Part shown: positions 34,011 through 43,859 of the stretch, in pieces | Position numbering within the stretch: the first letter of the stretch is position 1 | Layout: the number at the start of each line of letters is the position of its first letter | Assembly: GCA_025617745.1 (NCBI GenBank) | Contig: CM046864.1 | Coordinates: forward strand, 27,900,199 to 27,964,198 | Direction of reading: 5' to 3' | Source: Heliocidaris erythrogramma | Lineage: Eukaryota; Echinodermata; Echinoidea; Camarodonta; Echinometridae | Length of the DNA: 64,000 nt | Notes under the pieces: generated by a model | The model's input: only the letters and a program-made list of their open reading frames with translations | Told to the model about the DNA's origin: nothing | The model's database searches: none | Program-made: the position numbers and the translations under genes

Positions 34011-36808
34011 TTTGACAACCTCGGATCACACGTGGAATTGTACAGAAACAAGCTGTGACTCGAAATTATGTTAATATTCCATGAAATTTATTCATCAGTA
34101 TTTAATCACATATCTGAAGGAATGTACAGTTGATTATGAAGTGATGAACACAATCATCAATTGCTGTGCAAATGTATAGTTACCCTTGGTTGGTTCTAAT
34201 AAAAGCAGAAAAATGAAACATATCAATGAAAGTTCTACGAAAATCCATCAAAACATAACAGTAATGATTTTTTTATTTTTTTTTATTTTTGCGACGTCAC
34301 ATGTGAGCTGCTCTCTCGTATGTCATGTACTATAATTTCCATAAACTCTAACCCCCCCCCCCCCCCCCAAAAGAAAATTTTTTTTAATGATTTTTACCAG
34401 AGCATTAAATATACATGTATAATCAGATACATTGTTTCATACACCCTTCAATATGAAAAAAAGAAAAACAATATTTACGACTGCAAATTGACAGTATCTC
34501 AATTATTTTTCATTTTAACTCGTCTTATATCCCTGTATATTTTTAACCAAGGAGGGATGATAATAATTGTTGCCAATATATAATTTAGACCAAAGGAAAG
34601 TTGTGTATATCAGTGGGTTAACATTATATACATGTTGGAAAGAATTGAATTTTCAAATGTCAATAAAATAAGGATTGCAAAGTCCATAAAGTAGGTAGTT
34701 AAATAATAATACAAATGAAAATATACATTATACAAATGAAAAATATAAAATTGTACACAGTTGAAGATGGGAGGTTTCACAATGAGTTAAGCCTGCCATA
34801 AAGTTGCACTTAAATTTCTGCTTGCAAGCAGCATACATGCATAAGACACAACACCAACATTGGTTAGATCATATTCAAGGGATGTAATTATGCTACTGCA
34901 CAGTCATCAATGAGATTAATGAGATTGTGCATTGAATGCCATAATGCACTGGTATTTATGCATGTCTTAAGTCACTCTTAACTCTTTGTGAACCATCTCC
35001 CAGGTTTACCCTCTCTATAAAGGGCCAAAATAAGATGTGTTTGATAAACTGAAGGATTTCACCCCAGCACAGTATGTGTTAACTCATAGCCCACTATTGT
35101 CGACCACTGTCATTTCCAGGTTCTCGCAATTGTCGACAGAAATCACATACAAAAGATATAGCCCTTTGAAATAATCCAGCAGCCATGGGTTCAAGGAAAA
35201 ATTAATGAATTTGAACACTGAAATAAATGGATTGATAAAAAAGGAGAATGAATGGCAGTGTCCTAAAATTGGAGGTAGGATTTGAATACAGGAAGCTTCT
35301 CCTGATGAAAGTGACCAATGCAGTGACATAAATGGATGGCAAAACCTAAGCCTGTATTCCCCTTTAGTTGCAACATCATTTCATAATTCATGCAGATCAA
35401 TGATTTATATTTCATTCTTTCGTAATTTTTCATTTTCCTCAACAAAGCCAGAACTGTAACATGCAGATCTATTCAAAATGTTGGCATTACAACATGAAAC
35501 TCGAAAAGTTTAATACACATAATCTTACATTTCTATCAACATGAAGTCAAAGGTTGACTTTGATCCTGTATCAAATCAGATCCAATCAAAACAGTAAGAA
35601 AATATTAAAACTACTGTTTAACAATGATTTAAAAAATTTTAAACTCTAAGCTGCCTGACCTGTAAATTATATTTGGATGAATGGGGGGAAAAACAGCCTA
35701 GAATACAGGTAGACTGAAAAACTTCCATCAAGATCTACATTTATGGTGGTATGCCACCATACTTCCAGCAAAGTAGTAATGGGGGATATCATTAGGATTT
35801 TACTTTGTGAAACACAAATCCGACAACATGCTACATCAAATCAATTTAATATTTTGAACAGCATTTACTGTATGTTACACAAGAAATTCCATATTAAATT
35901 ACTCCAATAACCAAATCCAAATTGACATTGGATGTTTTTAAAATGCCTTAAATACATTTTTAGGTGAATTATTAATAACAAAAATGTTTACCGAGATATT
36001 CAAATTTTAGGCATACTTTTTAAATGATTGTTCTTGACAACCTGAAAGCTTACCAGAGTTTTGTCAGATATAGCAACAAGTAAATGTATGCAAACTGACT
36101 TCCAAGTAATGAAGCTCATTCATTACTAACAGGTTAAGGGAACACCTCGTTACTAGGTTCCCAGGTAAAAAAAAAAATCATCCATAAATTTGAATCACTT
36201 GGTAATCAGGCCTATTAAATTACCCGTTTGTACATATATATAAAAAAGAAAATCAACAAATTTTATGGTTTTGGGGTGGCGGATAACAATAAATAATCTT
36301 GAAACATTCCCCCCCCCCCCCCCCCCACCAGTTCATATTAAACCCTGTAACTATATTGATACTCCACAGACAGGGTGTGCAGCAGACATAATTTTTACCC
36401 CAACAAATTTAATAAAACCATTTACAATTTTGGCATCTCAGACAAAAATAGAAATGTAAAGGCCTAATCAGATTTTGTCTCTACAATTCAAGAAACAGGA
36501 ATTCAAACTTGTACAGCAAGCAAAGTGATCAGCTTTTGATAATGTACAAGGTACAATTTACAATTTGTCCTACAGAATCTGAGTGGTGTAAAATATTAAA
36601 AAAGACAAAATATAATAATTTTTCTATTTCGCTCACATTAGCACATTAGCATACCTGAGGCATAAAAACAAACAAGTTACAAATTAGATATTTTATGCAT
36701 AAATTAGTACAGTTGGTTGGAATAAAGGAAATGATACACCACAAGAACATACTTTCATCACTATCTGATCATGCTTCAAGATCAGGTAATCACCCAAGTA
36801 TTACTTAC
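34011..36808. other. AT-rich stretch, possible 3' part of the minus-strand gene
   Basis: No exon could be supported. C runs lie at 34352-34369 and 36310-36327. The splice chain of the minus-strand gene ends in a good donor at 36808, so further exons should lie here or beyond, but none was recognised with confidence. Confidence 0.4.
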
Positions 36809-36921
36809 AGGTACACTCTGGAGGAGATGCTTCAGAGCATCCTCTCGTGAGCTTGTTCCTTTACCCTTGCCTAACGGTTTATGGAGGATGTAAACAAGGA
36901 CCACCAGACTGCAGAGTTCTC
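36809..36921 (-). CDS. Exon E of the minus-strand gene
   Basis: Acceptor CCCCCAG/GAGAAC, donor GTACCT/GTAAGT. Two frames have stops; the third is open and encodes 37 residues, including LVVLVYILHKPLGKGKG and a Ser-Ser-Arg-Glu-Asp segment. It joins exon D (phase 1 plus 2 nt) without breaking the frame. It ends in phase 0. Confidence 0.75.
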
Positions 36922-39900
36922 CTGGGGGAAAAAAAAAATAACAATTGTATTAAAGTAGAAAAAAATGTATTTGTCAATGCCATTTTTCATCTGATGTAGA
37001 TGAATTTTTCAGCGTATTGCTTATTCAATTCATATTAGTTTTAGGCCAGAGTGCCCCTTCAAATTTGGACACGTATTTTCTTTTGTTCAGACTTTTTGCT
37101 TGCCTGAACTAGCATTTCTATTGTTTTACTATAAAGATTAAGCTAATTACATAATCGAAAACGGGTTCCATTTTTCAAATGGCATATGTCGTCAAAACCC
37201 TTCCTCTGCTCTCTACCAGAATCAGATTTCCTCCTAGACCATCATGTCCAGGTTGAAATCAGTTTTCCTCGTCCATAATGGAATAATTTTCCTACATATC
37301 AAAGAATCAATTTCTTCTCCCCTTACTCACTCTTTACAACTTCAATTATTTTTTTCGCCTTGCAAAATTCCAAAAAATTAAGCAGAAGGTCAAGCTAGCA
37401 TGAAAAATCATAAGCAAACATTTGAGTGCAAGCAAAATCCTAACTTTATCCTTTGAAACAAATGCTTTAACCCTAAAAAGACTTGGGTATTTTCGAGGCT
37501 AGAAAGACGGGGGGCCTTAAGGGCCCCCCTTGAGATCTTGCTCGCCGATTGCGCAACCGCGGCGAAAATTGGCAAGTGGGTCAACCATGATGTAAATCTA
37601 CAATGTTGTATAGTCAATGTTTCAAAAATTATTAAAATGTATTTTTTATTAATTAATCATGCTAATTTATGCATGAAATTAAAATTTTGGCTGTAAATCT
37701 TTACATAATGCATATAAAGTGTTAATTTTTGGTTCCAGACATTCATGTTTAGATTATCATTGAATGTACAGTATATTAGAAAATTGGGGTTATCAAAAAA
37801 TTTTCCTTATGTATTTTATTGTTTTTATAATTTCTAATGTATTTCTTTGTTTTTTCACCTTTTGTCTTTTGTTTTTTTCGCTGAAAATCTTCGGCAATTT
37901 TAATTCGATCATAAAGAAGATATAATTAATTGATTTTAATCGTCAAAAGTTAAAATAATGACACATTAATAAATTTGCTCAAAAACCAAATTTGTATTGG
38001 TTTTGTACACGAAATCACGTTTTTGAGCAATTTTGGGTCTGACATGCACTTACATAACGACTTGCGTAACTATGGAACCGCGTACCCGGGCGCCGCGATT
38101 TTGGTCTCAAAAGTTGCGGGAGACTTGAAAGTAAAAATGTCATGAAACGCTGTGCTGCGAGCTTTTTGCATTACGGATGTATCGCAAAAATGTTGAGGGG
38201 GGTCCATGATGGCCCCCAGTCTTTTTAGGGTTAAATTAATGCTGGTGTAGATGTAACAACAAGAAAAAATCCATGTCAATCTCCATTCTAAATACCCCCC
38301 CCTCCTTTTTCGATGCAATGCTGCAGAACGTAACAGAGGTGATTAATTATTAAACACTTGACATTACAAAAACAGAGATGGCACTTACTACTGCCATTTT
38401 CCCCAAAGTGGGCTATGACCTCTTGCACTGCAGCATATTCCCTTTCGCCTAGTTTGATGATCTGTTCCACATAGTTTGTTTCCCACTTGGATAATAATCT
38501 GTCAGCTTCGGCCTCATAATCCATCTCGAAGTCTATGTTGATCTTTAAAAAAGAAGTTAGAGGTGCCTTATAAGATTTAGCATTCCAAATTCAAACTTTA
38601 CCTTGAAATATCATAACTGAATAACAACTAAGCCTGGGAATACTATTCAGATATTTCAATTATTTGAATATCTCACCACCAATCGCAAATAAAATACATG
38701 TATCACTTTTTTTTTTTACTTTTTGAATATTTGCCCCACAGTGAATAATCATTGATTTCTTTATATTTAAAATTCGTGGCAAAACTGATGTTCATATCAC
38801 ACAAAAAAAAAAATCCTAATAATAATATGTCACACACATCACATGTATATTACAAAAAAGTGTCATACAGTAATATTATTTTTGCCTTATTTTGCCTTGC
38901 AATATGTGTCCTTTTTTCTCACAGAAGTTTTTGGGGCATGTATCTGTCATGCCATCTTCAGTCACTGCACTAGGCATCACAATTTAACAGGCAAGATAGC
39001 AAAAATATGAATATTTGAAATATAATTATTTGAAGTTTTTTTTCATCTGCGTATTTTAACAAAATACATGTTTTTAATCTATGAAATACAACAACTATAG
39101 ATCCCATGTAATTACCAATTCTGGCATGTCCTGGATCCTTGGAAACAATCTGATCATGTCAGTTATGGTGATGCTTTGACGGAGGAGGGCCCTACGATAA
39201 CCCTTTATCGCTCGGAAGTTCTCTACAATTCTTCCAGCATTCTGCCTACTCGGAGGAGTGTTTTTCATCCAACTTATCTGAAATGTGAATAGTGAATCAT
39301 TGACATATGCTATGCATAATATACATTTACCTCTACTAATTTAAATAAAGCCTTGTTTGCTGTTTCATGATACAATGCAAACTTCAAAACGCAATAATTT
39401 TTTTTTTCTTCATCTGAATTTAATTAAACTTTAGATAGACGTCTGGCTTGTTTAGTTTTGATTTATTTAATGAAATCAACTTGATATCTGAATATCTGAA
39501 TCTTTTAAGGTTGTTAAAAGCCTAAACTACATGTACCTTGCATACTTCATGTTTCTTTTGCTAGTGTTTCTTCATCTTCCAAGTTGACTGGCACATCTAT
39601 TTCCATGAGATCTTGCTCACTCCCGTCGCGTCTCCTCTTTTCCTGGGTCGACCTGATGTTTTTAATTCTCTACTCTAGGAACCCATCATGATTATGGTAA
39701 AAATGCTCCTGATAAATGAAGAAAATATAATGAAACAGGTATTTACTTTTCCAATATTAAAGCAAGTCTCTAGTTCTGGTAGCAAAAGGAGAACTGACAT
39801 TAAACTGGTCAACACTCTAATATTGTCCATCTTGCATGAAAAGATGTATGTGTAAAATTGTGTGACATTCCTTCCATGAATTCTGACAACTTTTTGTGTA

Positions 39901-42900
39901 AATGTCTGAGTGAAATGCAATATAATGGTCACACTCAGCAGTATATGACTGACACCTTCACGCCGACAAGCTCGGCGTAAAACACACAGCGATTCGCTGT
40001 GTACGTGCTGGCGAATTGAACTCCATTGGTTTTAAGTGTATGTGGGCACTGTGGGATGCTGCGGTTGGGGTACCAAACTTTGAAGGTTTGACATTTTTAT
40101 TGTAAAATACACCCACGCAAATGAGTTTTTATTCAGTATCCTATACATCATATACATGTAGGTTTCATGAAACAGTCTCTCATCTCATTGGCAATGAACT
40201 GAAATAGTGACAGTTACTTTTTATGTGTAGTGTCACCGTCGCCGAAAGTCACTGCTATTTTGTTGTTTTTTCATGAGCCCAATGTTGTTGAACTTATGTA
40301 GGTGACGTTACTGAACTCAAAACCAGAAGCCGACTGCTGACGAATTAATGACCGATGACGCCTTTGTGTGATACTATGCCGCTGTCTGGCAAACGAGCAA
40401 GGTTCAACCTTTGGATTTAATGAAACAAAGAAAACCATAATGAATATATGCATTTGATAATACACGTGAATGAATGCACAATAAAATCACATAATGCACA
40501 AAGGTCAAAGCAACTCAATAATACTACAGTGCAATCATCACTGCATAAAGCAAATTACTATTTAAACTAACAGTTGTCCATCTATAAATGAATTACATAT
40601 AGGCTTGCAAATGCATGCCTGTACTACCTGTACTTAGCCAGGATTAGCTTCGTGAATGTAGAAAAAAAAAAATGGCTATACGCCTTCTACACACGAAGCT
40701 AGGCGTTATTACCCAGCAATCACATTCCGCACGGGGTAGTACGACATGAAAAATGCCCTGAAATCACACTTTTCTGATAGTTTCCGCGACCCACAGACCC
40801 TTCCCCACAGCGTTTCCTCCTAGAGAAACGTTTGATTAGACAAATTTTTTTTGATTGACTCTAATTTTGGAAATATATCCATAAAAAGATGATAAAAATT
40901 ACAGAAAACTCACCAGCGTTTGCGTATCCATGCCTCCGAGGTCATGCAGATCAAAATGGCGGCACGATCGCCGTAATCGAAATCATGAAAACTATTAGGC
41001 GCCGTTTGTAAATTTATTATTTAGCTCAATTATTTACATATAATTCACTATTTAGCTCTTTTCTACGATTATTATACGATAAAATGACATAAAGGATACA
41101 ATGTTTTATAAATAATGAATTTTGCAATATCCATAATATTTGATATATAATGAATTTGTGAAATCATTATTTATAAATAATGGAAACTTCAAAATTCATT
41201 ATTTATATATGATGAATATTGTAAAATCATTATTTAAACAAAATGGAAATTGCAAAGTTCATTATTTATAAAACATTGTATCCTTTATGTCATTTTATCG
41301 TATAATAATCGTAGAAAAGAGCTAAATAGTGAATTATATGTAAATAATTGAGCTAAATAATAAATTTACAAACGGCGCCTAATAGTTTTCATGATTTCGA
41401 TTACGGCGATCGTGCCGCCATTTTGATCTGCATGACCTCGGAGGCATGGATACGCAAACGCTGGTGAGTTTTCTGTAATTTTTATCATCTTTTTATGGAT
41501 ATATTTCCAAAATTAGAGTCAATCAAAAAAAATTGTCTAATCAAACGTTTCCCTAGGAGGAAACGCTGTGGGGAAGGGTCTGTGGGTCGCGGAAACTATC
41601 AGAAAAGTGTGATTTCAGGGCATTTTTCATGTCGTACTACCCCGTGCGGAATGTGATTGCTGGGTAATAACGCCTAGCTTCGTGTGTAGAAGGCGTATAG
41701 CCATTTTTTTTTTCTACATTCACGAAGCTAATCCTGGCTACCTGTACTGCCAATACTAGGCCCTATTGACACTGTGACCTGACCTACTTTCTGGTTTCAG
41801 ACACAAATTCTATGTCTTATTCATGTATAGAACTGCACACTCTGTGCTTATTCAGTACATCTATAACCCCAAAATCCTGCTTTCATTTCTTTACTGCTAT
41901 TGAATTTCCACGGAGCTGCTAATTTCTCTACACAAGAGGTATGGACTACATCGTGCATCCACCCTACCGTACACATGTATCATACACAAGTTTGTACACA
42001 TATCGCATAACAATCATATTTCAGACTACACCATAACCCATAACCATGTACATTTAAACCAATACTGGAATAACTCATAATGCCTTATTTCTGGCCATAG
42101 CATATTTAAACTAGACTGAAAATTCTGTCTCTCGTTCGAAGGGCCGACCCTATCCAAATAATAAGAGGCTAACGAACGAGAGACAGAAAATTTCGGTCTA
42201 ATTTAAACAAGACAGGAAACATTCAATTATCATAATATCCGAAAACTGTCTACTTACAACATTGGGCCCATCAAAAAACAACAAAATAGCAGTGACTTTC
42301 GGCCACGGTGATACACATTTCACATGTCTTGGAAGCTGCAATATTCAAACGCCCTCTATATAGCCTATGCCTGGCTATGCAAGGAATTGCAAGCCAGGGC
42401 TCTCGCCTATGACGTCGCAAACAAAATACTGTCTGCTTAATTTCCTTCCACAAAATACTGTCTACTTCATCCCGGCCCCTTAAATGTGAGCACAAAACGA
42501 ACATTTACCCACTTCTACACATCCTACAATGTACATGTTAATAAATTTCAGCTGTGACTTAAGAGGCACAGCACATTTCAAAGGACTGCTCTGCGCAGCC
42601 CGAACATTACGTGTTCGGCCGGTGCCGCAGTAAGCCTACTAGCCCCGGGACGCTGCCACGAAGTGGCAGCGTCCTGAGTGAAACCAGTACGATTCGGTGG
42701 GTCTCACAATTTACCAATGTTCAAATAACCATTGAAAATATGGCATTATATGTTATTTTTTAAAATTAAAGTATCATATATACGATGCCACTAACCTAAA
42801 CAGACCTTCCGCAAATCAGCTTTTCCTAAAAAATGTGTAGAATCGATGAATGTCACTTTTTACTCTCAATTTTCGAAATCAGTCCCATTCGCCATGTTGT

Positions 42901-43556
42901 TGAAGCAGAAACGAAAATAGGCACTTGCGCATGCGCCTATGAATATTTATTACAATGACGCCATAGTTTTCGTCACAGGAATAATGAATATTCATATATC
43001 CACCGTGATCCGCCGATCTCTCGAGCCCACTCGTCTAATGAATATTCATAATCCTCCCTTCTTGTCTGTGTATTATCGTGGAGCTGCTGACGCATGCGCA
43101 TTGCAAGCAAAACACCGACCTACGGAAATTTTTAGTACAGGCTCTTGGAGATAAATATGCCTTTTTTGTATCATCCTCATTGAAAAGAAAGACGACAGTC
43201 AATCGTTAAGTTTTGTAAGTAACTAAAGTAGCCTAAAATCAATTAATGTCATGTTTCATGGTTTTCATTTTGACAAACGACCTTGTAATTAAGAGAGATC
43301 CAAGCAATCAAAGGACTGCTGATCGCAGCCCGAACACTACGTGTTCGGGCTGCCGCAGTAAACCTACATGCATTTACACAACACACACGTACCGGTACAC
43401 AGCCCCAGGTATGTCGCCTGAAACGTTCGAAGCAGAAAAGTTCGGTGTTTCTTCGTCCGAAAAAAAAAATTAACAAATTAATCACATACCTTGAAATATT
43501 TGGAGAACATCGTCGGGAAATTCCTGAAGAATACTTCGAAGCTTTTCATCAGCCAT
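36809..43556 (-). CDS. Multi-exon gene, uncharacterised (possibly SAMD3-like)
   Basis: Start exon 43490-43556, a probable exon 39546-39669, then three exons 39116-39277, 38389-38542 and 36809-36921 with canonical GT-AG borders and matching phases. The deduced region has a WMKNTP motif followed by a Lys/Arg-rich segment, RRALLRQSITITDMIRLFP, an acidic stretch (DYEAEADRL) and a hydrophobic LCSLVVLVYILH segment. The order recalls the C-terminal half of uncharacterised SAMD3-like proteins; that is from memory and needs a search. Introns are loaded with transposons. The start exon ends in phase 1, so at least one exon between 43490 and 39277 is missing from this model. Confidence 0.65.
37471..38230. 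mobile_element. piggyBac-like 760-bp MITE
   Basis: Flanked on both sides by TTAA (37467-37470 and 38231-38234). Ends CCCTAAAAAGACT and complement resemble the CCCTAGAAAGAT ends of piggyBac elements. No transposase. It sits in the intron between exons E and D. Confidence 0.85.
38389..38542 (-). CDS. Exon D of the minus-strand gene
   Basis: Acceptor TTTTTTAAAG, donor CAGTA/GTAAGT. 51 codons plus 1 nt: an acidic start (FEMDYEAEADRL), SKWETNYVEQI and an LGEREYAAVQEV helix-like segment. Continues in frame from exon C, which ends in phase 0. Confidence 0.8.
39116..39277 (-). CDS. Exon C of the minus-strand gene
   Basis: Acceptor ACATTTCAG/ATAAGT, donor GAATTG/GTAATT. Exactly 54 open codons. Starts ISWMKNTPPSRQ, then basic residues (FRAIKGYRRALLRQ) and MIRLFPRIQDMPEL. 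Codon use and phase agreement with exons D and E make this the firmest coding call in the gene. Confidence 0.8.
39546..39669 (-). CDS. Exon B, probable, with an in-frame stop near its end
   Basis: Minus-strand frame reads KNIRSTQEKRRRDGSE then an acidic segment (VPVNLEDEETLAKE), typical of a charged linker. The acceptor (GAGTAG/AGAATT) lacks a good pyrimidine tract. The frame hits TGA at 39547-39549, just before the only nearby donor (GTATGC at 39541-39545). Either the true splice is elsewhere, the exon is alternative and terminal, or the copy is damaged. Confidence 0.5.
40635..41740. mobile_element. 1.1-kb foldback palindrome with target-site duplication
   Basis: Arms of about 485 bp (40635-41119 and 41257-41740) are almost identical inverted copies around a 137-bp AT-rich spacer. 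Ends TAGCCAGG and CCTGGCTA are flanked by an 8-bp direct repeat CCTGTACT (40627-40634 and 41741-41748), which supports insertion by transposition (hAT- or Mutator-like; class uncertain). Each arm carries a YY1-like GCCGCCATTTTG, two ATGs and a GTGAGT splice donor. Confidence 0.9.
40914..40931 (-). CDS. Candidate alternative first exon in the left palindrome arm
   Basis: On the minus strand, ATG GAT ACG CAA ACG CTG is followed directly by donor GTGAGT, and a YY1-like AAAATGGCGGC lies just upstream. The six codons end in phase 0, which matches the phase-0 acceptor of exon B or C downstream. An upstream ATG in another frame gives phase 2. The identical mirror exon is at 41446-41463 on the plus strand. 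Splicing to the gene is inference. Confidence 0.3.
42112..42200. mobile_element. 89-bp hAT-like MITE with perfect 8-bp TSD
   Basis: Ends TAGACTGAAAATTCTGTCTC and GAGACAGAAAATTTCGGTCTA are inverted. Both flanks read ATTTAAAC (42104-42111 and 42201-42208). A same-ended, longer copy is at 53766-54197. Confidence 0.9.
42577..42642. repeat. Hairpin repeat, copy 1
   Basis: AAAGGACTGCT...GCAGCCCGAACATTACGTGTTCGGCC...GCCGCAGTAA. It matches the copy at 43306 but with a decayed 3' stem. Confidence 0.7.
42926..43100. promoter_or_regulatory. Cluster of NRF-1-like and ATGAATATTCAT sites
   Basis: TGCGCATGCGC (42926-42936) and ACGCATGCGCA (43090-43100) match the NRF-1 palindrome. ATGAATATTCAT, itself a palindrome of octamer-like halves, occurs at about 42985 and 43038, with ATGAATATTTAT at 42938. 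The cluster lies in intron 1 of the minus-strand gene, or upstream of another, unseen transcript. Confidence 0.4.
43306..43371. repeat. Hairpin repeat, copy 2, perfect stem
   Basis: GCAGCCCGAACA-CTACG-TGTTCGGGCTGC forms a perfect 12-bp stem, and flanking ACTGC/GCAGT pair again outside it. The flanks match copy 1 at 42577. Confidence 0.75.
43490..43556 (-). CDS. Start exon A of the minus-strand gene
   Basis: ATG at 43556 in a good context (GGATATGG), followed by an acidic/hydrophobic start MADEKLRSILQ. Donor CAAG/GTATGT. 22 codons plus 1 nt. A plausible promoter sits 100-150 bp upstream. Its phase does not match exon B or C directly, so an intermediate exon is unseen, or the exon belongs to another transcript. 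Confidence 0.6.
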
Positions 43557-43654
43557 ATCCAAATCATGTACTATAGTTATGCGGATCAGACCGGTGACCG
43601 TGACATTCCTGAAACAATTCCCTCGGCCTCGCGCGATCGCGGGTATTTTTGAGC

Positions 43655-43700
43655 AAAAATATATACGCGTACGTCACGTGATACCAAGTTCTGATTGGCC
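43655..43700 (-). promoter_or_regulatory. Putative core promoter: CCAAT, E-box, TATA-like
   Basis: Reading the minus strand: GGCCAATCAG (CCAAT box, 43691-43700), TCACGTGAC (E-box, 43673-43681) and TATATATTTTT (43655-43665), in that order and spacing. They are followed within about 110 bp by the ATG of exon A. Assigned by motif alone. Confidence 0.5.
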
Positions 43701-43734
43701 AAATGTTTAGAATACTTCTAATCCAACCATACAC

Positions 43735-43859
43735 TAACAATTCTCAGTCATTTCTTCAGAATTATCAGTCCAACTAGATTATTTTTTAGTCTAATGGATT
43801 GAAAAAATTCTTAGTCGATCTTTAGACTAAAATTTTTACTCTAAGGAATTTAGAGTGTA
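43735..43859. mobile_element. TACACTCTAAATTCC-ended element, right part
   Basis: Ends TCTAAGGAATTTAGAGTGTA, the complement of the end at 33737. Interior has TTAGTCTAATGG/GACTAAAA words similar to the left part. Confidence 0.55.

Larger units (their letters stand above)
40223..42320. repeat. Outer inverted repeat around the palindrome, 66-bp arms
   Basis: CCGAAAGTCACTGCTATTTT at about 40242 and its complement near 42285-42304 belong to arms of about 66 bp at roughly 88% identity. They lie 0.4-0.6 kb outside the 40635-41740 palindrome. May be the ends of a larger element or an older inverted duplication. Confidence 0.6.

Noticed and set aside
34990..35080. Tiny exon continuing the minus-strand gene
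   Set aside because: A 40-nt segment has AG and GT borders but weak context and no supporting residues.
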